Origin: Galeopsis tetrahit
Lineage: Eukaryota > Streptophyta > Magnoliopsida > Lamiales > Lamiaceae
Reading direction: 5' to 3'
Length of the DNA: 64,000 nucleotides
Assembly (NCBI GenBank): GCA_963675135.1
Contig: OY776120.1
Span: 11,932,001-11,996,000 of the forward strand
Shown: one piece after another, positions 1 through 10,434 of the stretch
How the letters are laid out: every line of letters begins with the position of its first letter
How positions within the stretch are numbered: position 1 is the stretch's first letter
The notes under the pieces: generated by a model
The model's database searches: none
What the model was told of the DNA's origin: nothing
What the model saw: the letters and a program-made list of their open reading frames with translations, nothing else
Translations under genes and position numbers: made by a program

Positions 1-1688
1 GTTCAATAAAATATTATTTAATATTTAAAATTATGCGACCTGGTTCAAAATATTAATATTGTAATTCTAATTAGCAAATGGGGTATAATTTTTATTAAAA
101 AAATATATATATTTAACGGGATATATTGAATGAAAGTATGAAACCTATTCACTCTATGGAACTCAAATCACTACGTGGATCCGTGAGTGTGTAGAATAAT
201 TTGAGTTAATTTCACAAATCATAATGTATGTTAAAGCTAGAATTTAATTCGTTCTTTTTCTTTTTGTTCTATCAATTTAGATTCTTCAGTGTTAATTTTG
301 GTATTTTTGCCAAAACAAAATTTTCGAAATTGTGGTAGTTGGAGATACCAATAGAATGAGTTGGATGAGGCGAAGAGCTTGGCATATGGCGCAACCTTCG
401 ACCCATCGAAAATCGATCGTGAGGTACAAATTCGTGAATAAGTAGTGATTTGACCACCAAAAACAAAATTATTCGAAGTTATGAATATTTGTATTAGTTA
501 GGTTGATTTAGGTGAATACATGTAATATGGATAAGCATAAGAAAGAGTGGAACAACTGTCTTCCTATTCTACCGATACTTTAAGTTGAGATTGTATAGTC
601 AGCGTTTAGTATCAGTTATTTAATCTTAGACAACAAGTTGAGAAAAAACTCAGTTGGTTAGCTGGGCAAAGAAAATCAATAGACAACAAGAAGATAAGCT
701 CGGAAGACTAGAAGACCCAAAGATTAGACTTAAAATTTGAAGACTGTAAAATCAATTGATTAGAAGAGAAGACTACCCAGTATCAGACAACTTGTTATCT
801 AAGTTCAAGTTGATTAACACTCATCTATTAAGCTAAGTCTAACAAGTGATTATCAGCGGAGTAAAAGATGTCTATGATGGTAAAAATCTTTAAATATAAA
901 GACAGTTGATCATCTAAGACAAAATAGATTTCAATAGGAGGTGTCTAAATAATGTATTTAGAAAAGAGTGAGTATGAAAATTAGTTGAAGATAAAAATGA
1001 GTTAGGAGTCAAAAAAAAAAAAAAATCCATTGAACCACTCTACCTAATCAGCTGAAGTGAATCAATGAGAAAATGACAACTAGTGTACAGTTTAACACAA
1101 AAATTGAGCAGATTAGAGAAACAGTGCGATAATACATGTGGACGACTAAGAAGTTACCTAATTTGATATGATCAAATTCGAAGTATAAGTCCCAGAAAAA
1201 AACTTGGATCATTAATAATAAGTTTTCAAAACAAATCTCAAACTCCTGGTTTTTAAAAATCCACTATAAATAAAAAGTCAAACCTTCTTAGTAAGGTTAC
1301 ATAAACAATACGAAAATACTGCAAAAATGCTGAAAGAAATCAAGTTTAAACGCATTCGAGCAAAATTGACTTAGTATTTTTAAGAACGTTCTCAAGCTAT
1401 ATTTTAAATGTTCTACCTTGTATTCAAGGCTTGCAAATCTAAATCCTTTAGCTTAGTAGTTAGTATTGTAAGAAAGATTTCACTTAGTTGAAAATTACTC
1501 TACAAATTCATTTACCACTAGAAAGATTGACTGTTTAGTTCAAGTTTATTTAGTAGCAACTTTGTAAGAGAGTTGAAACTCAGGTAAATTTTCAGAATAC
1601 AAATCTCACCAAAAGTTATAAGTCTACCAATGTACCTTACACTCCAAACCAATAATTTCATTAAAGGAATAAACTCCACCTAGTTTAT
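1..1688. other. AT-rich intergenic DNA, possibly a degraded LTR
   Basis: No coding exon is recognised. The stretch at about 600-1640 has the texture of an old retrotransposon LTR. A TATA-like CACTATAAATAAA near 1261 is followed by many short AAG/GAA-rich segments, but I found no partner LTR, primer-binding site or target duplication. An A-run lies at about 1013-1026. The LTR reading is a guess from composition only. Confidence 0.3.
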
Positions 1689-2997
1689 GGGTACGTTTGG
1701 TTTAAGGGAAAAGATAGGTTAGACTTTTTTGTCCCAACATTTCCTATGTTTGGTTTAGTGGATTGTGGCTCGAGTAAAAGGATGAGCCCGAGTAAGTTTT
1801 TCTAAATAAACCCACGTACGCGTGATTCTAGATCCAAGGTGGAGGGGTAAGTTTATTTATCTAACTAACTCCACATTTCTCACGACACGTAAAAAGTCTT
1901 TTCTGCCCTTAAATATCTAAAGCTTCCGACGGAAATAACCTCCAAAATCATGTTATTTACACAATGCCACATATGTATACAACCCTAATTCTCATAGTTT
2001 GATTGATGATGATGATTCTTAGTTTAAGTTCCACTCGTCGGAGCAGTACCAGTGAAGAGTGGGAGCTTGTTCATCGGAGAACAAATTGCTGCAGGATTCT
2101 TCACCTAGGAAATTATGCTCCTCAATCTTTACAAACTGTGTCTGAAACTGAAAATTCACATCCATGGAGGAATTCGAACCCAAGAATTGATGACAGAAAA
2201 TCCCCGCCGCCGCCGCAGCAGTCGGACTGTTATTGTTATCTTCATTCAGAATGGCAATCCCAAAAAACAGAGGCTGCTCCAGTAATTTCTTCCCCTCCAT
2301 CATTGCCGTTGCAATCCTCCTCCACTTTGGGATCTTCAATCTCGATTTTCTCCGAAATCGACGACTCTTCTTTCACTGAAATTTTGCTATCATCCTCCTC
2401 ATTCTGCAGCTTCGACTTCATCTCACGAAGCTGTAAGACATTAATTAATTAATTATGGCCCAATTAAAAAGCAATCAAAATCAGGAAGATATAGATCTTG
2501 TTAAATCAGGAAGGGGTCTTAATTAGTGTGGAGATCGAATTCATGTAATCGATTAAGGCTAGAAATCCAAATCCCCAAAATAAATTATAAAAAGAGATAA
2601 GTGGAAAGAAACGGAAACGTTCTAGGTTCTAGTAGAATTTTAATTTTTTTTTTTTATATCAAATTTTGATACTGTTATTTTTAAACTTGGACCAAAAATA
2701 TACTTAATTTATTTGAGCTCAATGGCCCAATTAATTCATCAAAGAAAATTTAAAAAAATCACGAGAAGTATAATAATAATAATAAAGGAATGTAAAGGGT
2801 ATTTTTGATATTTGACACTACAATTCAATTTTATCCTACAATCCAAACAACTTAAGTATAAATTATCATATAGATTATAAAATTCAATCCATCAATCCAA
2901 ACACAAATTTTAAATCAATTTTTCAAATTATGAACCGTGCAATCTCGCTAAATCCTATCATAGTATATCCATCCTGTCAACAGAACCAAACGAGCCC
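1689..2997. mobile_element. TIR DNA element carrying a host gene fragment (Pack-type)
   Basis: The left end reads GGGTACGTTTGGTTTAAG. The reverse complement of the right end reads GGGCTCGTTTGGTTCTG, so the termini are inverted with a shared CGTTTGGTT core. A second internal TTTGGTT/TTTGGATTG motif lies further in on both sides. No transposase is seen. The interior is largely a reversed exon of an HD-Zip I gene plus flanking sequence, so this looks like a non-autonomous element that captured host DNA. I could not find a clear target-site duplication, so the superfamily (hAT or PIF/Harbinger are the likely choices for such ends) is open. Confidence 0.6.
2019..2430 (-). pseudogene. Captured HD-Zip class I homeobox gene fragment (zipper end to C-terminus)
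   Basis: Read on the minus strand, a splice acceptor (TTACAG) is followed by the end of a leucine zipper (LREMKSKLQ), an acidic region with the ISVKEE motif, the AILNED motif, a QFVKIEE motif and a C-terminus FSDEQAPTLHWYCSDEWN before a stop. This order and these motifs are typical of HD-Zip I factors of the ATHB5/6/16 clade, which bind DNA as dimers in ABA and growth responses. The homeodomain and most of the zipper are absent. A frame change near 2262-2290 separates the acidic part from the C-terminal part. The retained intron edge shows genomic DNA was captured, not cDNA. It lies inverted inside a TIR element, so it is a fragment and not a working gene. Confidence 0.8.
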
Positions 2998-3639
2998 GAA
3001 ATGGATGTAGAAGCTGGGACTTTAAACCACTGTAAACATTCGTATTATTTACTATCTGTCATCGTATCATTTGTTTTATCAAACATAACACACACTTTAT
3101 TATTATTATTATTACTAGTTTTTTGCCCGTGCATCCGGGACTTATGTAATTTTGTTTTTATAATCTTTATAAATATGTTTTTTAAGAAAAAAAAAACTTT
3201 TGATTTCTTGATTAACTTTTTTTATTGAACTAAAAATAAAATATATAACTAAAAGAAAAAACTAGTGATTTTTTTTCAAACTTGAAGCCCACAATATACT
3301 TTTTGTGATTAGTTTTAGTCATTCCATTTTAATTAAAATGATAATTTATTAATAGCCATGCATATATATGTACAACTGTTTTAAGATTAAGATTCAATGT
3401 ATATGTTTAATTTTCTGTAAACATTTTAGATTACAATAAAACCAATTTATAATAACAGAGAGTGAACTTTTTAGGATATATGAAGCCCTTTTTATGATAT
3501 TCAATTTTTATGTTTTCCTTTTTAGTCTTCTTATTCATTGTTTTAAATAATTGTGGGAATAGAAATGATCTTTTATCTATATTATTTATTTAAGATTTCA
3601 CTTTATTAATTATTATGTGTGTGTTATAATTTTGTTTAA
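2998..3639. other. Intergenic, no gene seen
   Basis: AT-rich DNA between two DNA transposons, with short homopolymers and a (TTA) run near 3100. No coding exon or repeat family was recognised. Confidence 0.5.
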
Positions 3640-4481
3640 AGGGGTGTATTCAATTGAGATTCTATTGTATTTTTTTGGACTTTTAAAATCTGGGGATATT
3701 CAATCCGGATTTTTTTAAGTCTTTCAAAATTTTGAGGTATTCAATACAGATTTTAAAAAGTCTTTAGAAATCTTTAGGTATTCAACAATCTATGAATTTT
3801 AATACTATATGGATTTCGTTGGATTCTTCTTAAAAAATACAAATAAATTTCACTATTCAAAATCTCTTCTAAAAACCAAAGATTTCAACGGATTCTCTCA
3901 GAATAGAAAAAGACATTCTTGTTCTTCGATCTTCGCCATGCATCATTAAGAAATGTGATTGAGAGAATTTTTGGTATTTTCAAATCGCAATTCACAATTT
4001 TCAAAACCCACCTCCATTCCCATTTCAAACCCAAACCACATCTCGACATGGAAGAGAAAATTTGGAATTACTTTCTCAAAGCTAATTACAACAAAGAACT
4101 GAAGCTAATGCATGGAGAACTAGTATTGCTAATGATGTGTGGAAAATGAGACCGGGATATAATGGAAATGAAAGATGAGAATAATAATGATGAATAATAT
4201 TAGTTTTTTTGAACTAATATATTTTTTGTATTTTTCCTAAATAATTTAAATAATTTTTTTTATATACAAGTTGCATCAATAGTTTTAGAAGCGTAGTTTA
4301 TGGAAATCCATGTAAATTAATAAAAAAATGTGCATTTCAGAATCTTGTCAAATCTATAAAAATTCATATAAATCAATAAAAAAATCCGTTAAACTCTGCA
4401 TAGAGTCTATGGATTTTCTAAATCCATTAACTTTTTAAAGTCCAAAAAAATCCAACAAAATCTCAATTGAATACACCCTCC
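3640..4481 (+). mobile_element. Internally deleted PIF/Harbinger transposon
   Basis: The inverted termini share GGGTGTATTCAATTGAGATT and continue with GGACTTTAAA-like sequence over roughly 45 bp per side. The element is flanked by TAA on both sides (3637-3639 and 4482-4484), the 3-bp target duplication expected for PIF/Harbinger. It contains a fragment of the DDE transposase at about 3919-4149. At 842 bp it is far shorter than an autonomous copy and lacks the Myb-like partner gene. Confidence 0.8.
3919..4149 (+). pseudogene. Harbinger (DDE4) transposase C-terminal remnant
   Basis: The frame reads RHASLRNVIERIFGIFKSQF, matching the conserved RHASLRNVIER-FGILK block near the C-terminus of PIF/Harbinger nucleases. 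The rest diverges (a DMEEKIWNYFLKANYN stretch follows), there is no proper start and no DDE triad, and the frame ends in a stop. It is a relic held between the element's inverted termini. Confidence 0.75.
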
Positions 4482-4879
4482 TAAAATCTTAGACGACCTT
4501 CCCTTTTGTTTTTGTTTAGACTTTACAGTATCTCGTAGAGTTTATTTAATTGTTGAGCATTTCATACAAAATAAAGAGTGTTCTTAAATTTGAAGAACTA
4601 AATTTAAATATTTTCTGACACCCTTTTTAAATTAACTCTTTATTTTATCTATTATTTTTTTAGGATATGTGTATTTTTGTCGGTTAATTTACACTAATTT
4701 TATTTTATGATGCTAATTTTTCAACCTTGAAATTTGTCTATTAAATTTACAAAATTCATTGAGAAATTTTTAGCTTCCTAAATGGCAATTATTATAAAAC
4801 CATGTGAATTCTTATGATAAATTGTATAAATATTCACAAAATCCGTTGGGCAAAAGATTTTTATACAGGACTCTTCCAC

Positions 4880-7130
4880 CACCTGAAAAATAAGATTCAA
4901 GGGAAGTATATCAAGCAAAATTGTTTACATTCTTAAAGTGAAAGTGAAAGCTAATTATGAAACATCTTGCCTAAAAGAAGATGATACAACAATCCCATCT
5001 TTTCTTCTTACATCTAAAAACCTCTAAAGCAGATCTAAGTATTGTTGTTCACCGTCATGCACAGTCATCAGTGTACAAATCAAGCTCCTCTTCGTTTACA
5101 GATTGAGCACCGCCGGTACCCATCATAGTCACAGTCATCTGCGTTGATACTGAGGCAGACCTGTTTGGAATTGATTGATCACGTACAGAGACACTGTCGT
5201 CGCCGTTTGCAGATCCACCTCCGCAGCCATCGCCCTTCGTGATCATCTACTCGATGCCTACACGAATTATCATAACTCTAAATTTTATATAAAAATAAAA
5301 AGAAAAACGATCAACACATGTACACTGAAGAGATGGAGAAATGGTGCCTCCCCCTGTACAACTTCCCTTATGCATGTAAGACATCATCAGCTAAAAAATA
5401 GAGGGAGCAAAGGAGAGAGTTCTCCAAGTCAAGGAATCAAGGGAACATGGATGGATAGGACATTTCAGGTGGTGGTTCTAATTAATCTTTTTCTTAGGCC
5501 ACAAGAAAATTAAATCCTCACATTTCAAACATCAAAATTGAGAGCATAATAATATGCATAATTCAGGAAAAAAAAAAGGGACCTGCAGTGTTACATTACC
5601 AAAGAATTAGTAGATAGACCAAAAATAAATTAAAACTAAAGGAACTAATCTAATTTCTTTGATCTAAGAGGTATTCTAGCTATTCTTTACCAAGTACATG
5701 ATTACATAAACTCAGAAGCAACATCATAAAATCATTTTCTGTAGGGCTACTTCCATATAGATAAGAGAATGAGGAATGTAGCTAGTGATAAAGTGTCTGA
5801 TACAATCATGCAATCATATCTAAATCAAATCAGTAACTATCAAGAGAAATAGCTGAAATTAGTATATATATGCTAGGTTTCAAAGGTTCTAAAGCCCAGT
5901 CCTATAAAATTTCTCATTTTATTCACCATTGAAGTTGTTACTCCTTTGGGCATCCAAAATAAAGTGGTACAGAACTAATTAACAATAAATTGAATCAAAA
6001 GTCTCGACATACTGCATAATATGTAGTATCATAGAAAGTCACAAATAAGCTAGATATTCAGCATTTAAGGAGAACAACTATCATCACAAATTGCAAATGA
6101 GATAACTCTATTTTGTGCTTACCCACAAACAGACCTTTCACTGGTAAGGAGTAATCAAGATAACAATCTTCAATCAAAGGTCATTTCATGTAGATTAATA
6201 TACAACAAACCCAACAACCCCTAAATCGTGGTAAACCCAAGCAGAATGTTTGTATATGAGGTTGTAACCAACACCGGACCTAATGCTCGAGTCAAGCCTA
6301 ATTTCAGGGAAATTAGCCACACCAAAATGATTTTCGACCGAATATGATTTTCAGTAACTTACAATAATGGCACTGTGTTGCTGTAATGCTGTTGGATTCA
6401 TTACTGGAAACTTAACTCCAGCATCATGAAAGTTGACACATTCAAATATTTCATAAAGTTACTCTCTTGCTTATTAAGTCATACTCGATTAAAAAGCCAA
6501 ATTAACCACCTAGCTAATCAAATAGGAAACACGATCGCCATATAAGCATGGCTGAATAATGATCCAGTCCAGTTCATTACTTCAAAATTTTCAAAATAAT
6601 TTTAAAGTAACGGAGTCAAACTAAGATTAAAACAATTACATATCCCATGCTTAGGACTACTAAATTTTAAGGATTTTCTAGATCATTCAACCCCACGTAA
6701 TTATTGAGAACAGAAAAATAAAAATAGAGAAAATCAGAGGAGAAGATGAATTACCTTATATCCAATATGTTATATTTTCTTCCTCAAATACCTGAAATAA
6801 AGGAAATTGAGTACCTGAAGCAGAGAAGCAGAGGGGAAGCTGAAATATTAAGCTTTGTTACGCTAGTAAATTGAATACCCCAAAAATATTTCAAATCAAA
6901 TTGAATATGAATTACCTTGTACTTTATAGTAGCCAATAATTCTAGAAATTTAAGCAAATTGAAACAGGGTTAGAGTTTTCCAAGGAATTGAAACTTACGG
7001 GAAGAATATGATCAAACAACGCCTGCTTCTCTCTCTGCACTCCCTAATTCTTTCTTTGGGCTTTAAGTGTCTGAGCGGGGGAACGGATGTCAAGCATTTA
7101 GATTACCTTCGATCGTCAATGGCTGCCCAA
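4880..7130 (-). other. Transcript-like region with several splice-site candidates, minus strand
   Basis: On the minus strand several good donors occur near the proximal end: CCC|GTAAGT about 7000, AAG|GTAATT about 6916 and 6756, CAG|GTACTC about 6815. A long AT-rich intron-like stretch follows, then a terminal segment with a 63-codon ORF and a 3'-UTR-like tail. The larger-exon part has no ORF above 60 codons, so this is either a short-protein gene with a spliced 5' UTR or a non-coding transcript. There is no homology evidence. Confidence 0.3.
5055..5246 (-). CDS. Hypothetical 63-residue protein
   Basis: The ORF begins MITKGDGCGGGSANGDDSV and ends EEELDLYTDDCA. It is glycine/serine-rich at the start and acidic at the end, with no signal peptide, membrane span or domain I recognise. 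The base composition is much less AT-rich than its surroundings, which argues for a real exon. A possible acceptor (GTGTAG) lies about 13 bases before the ATG, and the downstream sequence looks like a 3' UTR. It could also be the last exon of a protein whose other exons I cannot see, read in a different frame. Confidence 0.35.
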   Translation of the reverse strand: MITKGDGCGGGSANGDDSVSVRDQSIPNRSASVSTQMTVTMMGTGGAQSVNEEELDLYTDDCA

Positions 7131-7497
7131 CTTTGATATTGGCTTTCCCTAGACAATCCATGCTGATTTATCATCTTACTCTAGCAAAACCCTTTTTCAC
7201 TTATCACAAAACCTAAACCAAATCAAATGCACAAAATATCCATAAATTTCATTAACTAAAAAAAGAAAAATCGTTAACACAGAAAATTATCCATTAACAA
7301 TCCAGAAATCTGTCATGACGATAAATACCCAATATTTCACAAACGCAATAAACCTAATTTGAGAATCCGAGAGATTAAAGAAAATGCAAAATCGACATCA
7401 AGATTTTTTATTTTATTTTTGGAAATGCCCATAACATAAGGAAACAATGTAGAATGAGGAGTCGGCTGAAGCGAATCCTGATTTAGTCTGCACAAGT

Positions 7498-7554
7498 GAG
7501 GAGGCGTAGGAAGTTTTTTTTTTTTTTTTTTGACAGGAGGAGGCGTAGGAAGTT
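7498..7554 (-). repeat. Poly(A)-only retroposition scar with 18-bp duplication
   Basis: GAGGAGGCGTAGGAAGTT occurs at 7498-7515 and again at 7537-7554. Between the copies lie only T16 and GACAG. On the minus strand this is CTGTC followed by A16, as expected for a target-primed insertion that stopped just past the poly(A) tail. Confidence 0.75.
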
Positions 7555-7666
7555 GAGAGGCTCAGTGAACAAAGAAATAACGGTGAAATGAAACGGTTGA
7601 GAGTTGTATTGAATAGAGAAACGTATCTAGGCCAATTAAATAGTTTCAATTGACTTTAAATTGAAT

Positions 7667-7718
7667 GACATGGCAGAATAGTATGTGACATAGCAGAATA
7701 GTATGTGACATGGCAATT
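7667..7718. repeat. 20-bp tandem repeat, 2.6 copies
   Basis: The unit GACATGGCAGAATAGTATGT occurs at 7667-7686, repeats with one change at 7687-7706 and continues partially. A related (T)nGACAGAAAAATAAAGG unit of about 31 bp is duplicated at 7786-7846. Confidence 0.75.
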
Positions 7719-7779
7719 CAAAATGACAAATGGCAAAAGCTGGAGAGCCACATGGCAGAAGGAGGAGAACACTTTCCTC

Positions 7780-8110
7780 CTTTTAATTTTTTTGACAGAA
7801 AAATAAAGGATATAATTTTTTTTTGACAGAAAAATAAAGGATATAATTTTTTTTAAAAAAATTTTTGGATATTCGATCCAAGGACCAACTAATTTCAGAG
7901 AATCAATCCAAAAATATAAAAAATTTAATTAAATTGACAAATCAACCACCATAGTGTTTAAGTCTAAAAACAGAGAATCATCACAAATAAAGGCCGCTTC
8001 GACTAGAGCATGTGCCACACCATTCCCTTCCCTCTTCTTCCATATGAAAGCAACCTCCGGGCATATATCTGTAGTCTCTTTTTATCTCTAATATTATATC
8101 TCTAAACCTC
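7780..8110 (-). mobile_element. 5'-truncated LINE with RNase H-like remnant
   Basis: On the minus strand a frame reads CPEVAFIWKKREGNGVAHAL, followed by VEAAF, which resembles the C-terminal RNase H-like (RVT_3) domain carried by plant LINEs and related ORFs. The conserved feature is the basic RREGN-VAH-LA block. A frame change lies just upstream (near 8060). After a stop, the 3' end runs through a segment (CTGAAATTAGTTGGTCCTTGG) shared with a second truncated copy at 37.2 kb and into A-rich sequence. It is a fragment only. Confidence 0.55.
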
Positions 8111-8614
8111 TATTAATTAACTGTTTTTTAAGTAAAAAAAGAGCCTTTTTTATTAGAAGAGTATAAACAAAGGCCACACACATTTCAGTGTCAGTTTGAG
8201 CTGAATATTTCACACTCTTTCAATTTTTTATTTGTAGCAAATTTATTTTCACTAAGTTCTTTTAAAAGTCTATTCACTCTTCTCTTTTAGACGATTTACT
8301 CTCATTAAACTCGTTTGAAACCTACATTATGGTAATTAAATTTAGAAATTATAAATAGCAATAGAACGTGTTGGACGAGACCAAGAGTTCCGTATATGCC
8401 AAACTTTTAATTCATTCAAAAAAAAAAAAAAAAGGTAAAAAATTATTTTTTATTGCGAAAAGGGACCAAAAACTAATAAAAGAGAAAGGAAATGCCTAAT
8501 ATTGAATTTACAAAGATACGTGGTGATATGTGAAATTTATGCTGAAAAACTTACTAAGAGAAATATGAGTGTGACTCTTTTGTCCAAGTTAAGATATTAC
8601 TTAACAACATATAA

Positions 8615-8760
8615 TACGGAAGAATTGTTAGTCTAGTGGCAAAAAGTTAACAACTACTGTTGAGGCCGTGGTCGAATTCTCATGCCATTTCTAATTGCAA
8701 CTGTTTTATCGAGGAGTTACTCACAATCAAATCAATACATTATATCAATATTTCATACTT
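8615..8760 (+). mobile_element. tRNA-derived SINE-like sequence
   Basis: TTAGTCTAGTGGCAAAAAG resembles an RNA polymerase III box A and GTGGTCGAATTC, about 35 bases later, resembles box B. No clear A-tail or target duplication was found, so the extent is approximate. Confidence 0.4.
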
Positions 8761-8769
8761 TTCAACGTC

Positions 8770-9230
8770 CTCAAAAAAATTAAAATTGAAAAAAAAATTA
8801 ATTTTTTTTTTGTATTTTTCGAAAGTTTATTTTCCTGAAATTTTGGTTATTTTTCCAAAAAACAAATTCCAAATTTTTTTTAATTTTAAGATTCATTTTT
8901 TTTTGTAGTAGTAATTTTTTCTAATATTCATAGTTTTTACCGATAATTTTTTTCAAAAATTTAAAAATAGTATAATATGTGACTCAATGGTACAATTATA
9001 ATTTTAGTGAGCTGTAATTTAATTTAATTTAATTAATAAAAGGGTAAAAAAAATTTTACATGTAATTTCATTTAAAATATTTGTGGTGAACTCATAAATA
9101 AAAAGGGGGCAAATAACTAGGGTTTATCTAAAATTCAGTCCATATCCCATGAGTATTATCCAACGTATTTAAAAAATTGGATCAAGTTATATGTATGTAA
9201 CTAGTACACACAATTATTTGTTGAGAAATA
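8770..9230. repeat. Dispersed AT-rich repeat, copy 1
   Basis: This segment aligns by eye with 46690-47110 in the same orientation. Shared landmarks are AAATTTTGGTTATTTTT, ATTATAATTTTAATGA-like, a TTTTACATGTA stretch and AAAAAATTGGAT followed by TATGTATGTAACT. No termini or coding capacity were identified. Confidence 0.5.
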
Positions 9231-9308
9231 TTTGTATTTGGAGTATATAACTTTGTAGCGCATTATTTGGAGCATGCATCTTTTACTCTGTTTTGTGATA
9301 CAGACCAT

Positions 9309-9725
9309 TAGACATGCGCAAAATCGAATCGCCAAATCGATCAACCGGCCAAACCGCCGGTTACGGTTTAAAAACCGAACCGTAACCGGAAAATGGTAGT
9401 TCGGTTACGGTTTGACATTTTGACAAACCGCCAATTTTGGCGGTTAATCGGCGGTTTGACGATTTCTTTATTAAAAAAAAATTAATTTTTTTAATACATA
9501 ATTCTTCTATTTTTAATGTATAAATTTAAGTCATATAATTTTTATTCAATTCTAGTAATGTATTTTCTAAAAAATGAGTTAAAACGAATAAAAAACGAAC
9601 GAAAACGGAGATAATATTTAGAAAAAAAAGGAATAAAACTGCCAAACCGGCGGTTCGCGAAATCGAAAACCGTAACCGCCGGTTTCTAACCGAAACCGGC
9701 AGTTTTTAACCGGCACCCATGTCTA
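9309..9725. mobile_element. hAT-like MITE with repeated CCGGTT motifs
   Basis: The ends are TAGACATGCGC on the left and, reverse-complemented, TAGACATGGGTGCCGG on the right. The flanks CAGACCAT (9301-9308) and CGGACCAT (9726-9733) match at 7 of 8 positions, fitting the 8-bp duplication of hAT elements. Both subterminal regions are packed with ACCGCCGGTTACGG and GGCGGTT motifs in both orientations. No ORF is present. Confidence 0.7.
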
Positions 9726-9733
9726 CGGACCAT

Positions 9734-10434
9734 ACAGCTTGTGAGCGGCTAGCCGGCTACACCAATTTGTTTCTGTCGCATAATTGATGCGAATTAAATG
9801 GTCTTATAGAAAAAAATTGCAATACTTAGTAGATATTTTATTTTCACAAAAAATTGTATACGATATTGAACGGATCCAAGAATTCGTGCAATATATCCAT
9901 TCTCCTCCCAATTGAGGTAAAACTTTGTGGATAATTTGCGGGTCGAACCGCATCAAAAGAAATATTTAAAAAAAAAATTGTGCATAGACAATTAAAAAAA
10001 TTCAACTTTATATAAATACTATATGTTACTAAAAAAAAAAAACAATTAGCATATACTTTACTTTCACTTTCAGTAATACTCACTTGTCTTAATTTTAACT
10101 CATGTATCATATATTTATATTTGAAAAACTGCTTTACCATATAAACACAAAATGGTTACAATAAGAAAAGAGATGCATTACTTCATGAATAAAAAATCAT
10201 TGTTCTTGCAGTAGTCCAAACATAATACTCACCGTACCCTAATATCCACCTTGAAATTGCAGCTTAAATTAATACTACAAATCACGTTTTTGGATCCAAC
10301 ACTTGCGATTTCTCTCTTTGATTTAAATCCCGCACAAACCCTTCATCCACCCTGCTCCTCCTTCAAGTCAAAGTCAACTCCGGCGCACTCGATTCTTTTC
10401 TTATTAGTTGGTTCTAATTTTCACACAATTACAA
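9734..10434. other. Upstream region of the cytochrome b561 gene
   Basis: AT-rich up to about 10250, then less so toward the start codon. The last 180 bases look like a 5' UTR. No distinct promoter element can be assigned with confidence. Confidence 0.4.

Noticed and set aside
2003..2452. 149-codon plus-strand ORF
   Set aside because: It is the antisense of the captured HD-Zip exon; the minus-strand motifs explain the composition.
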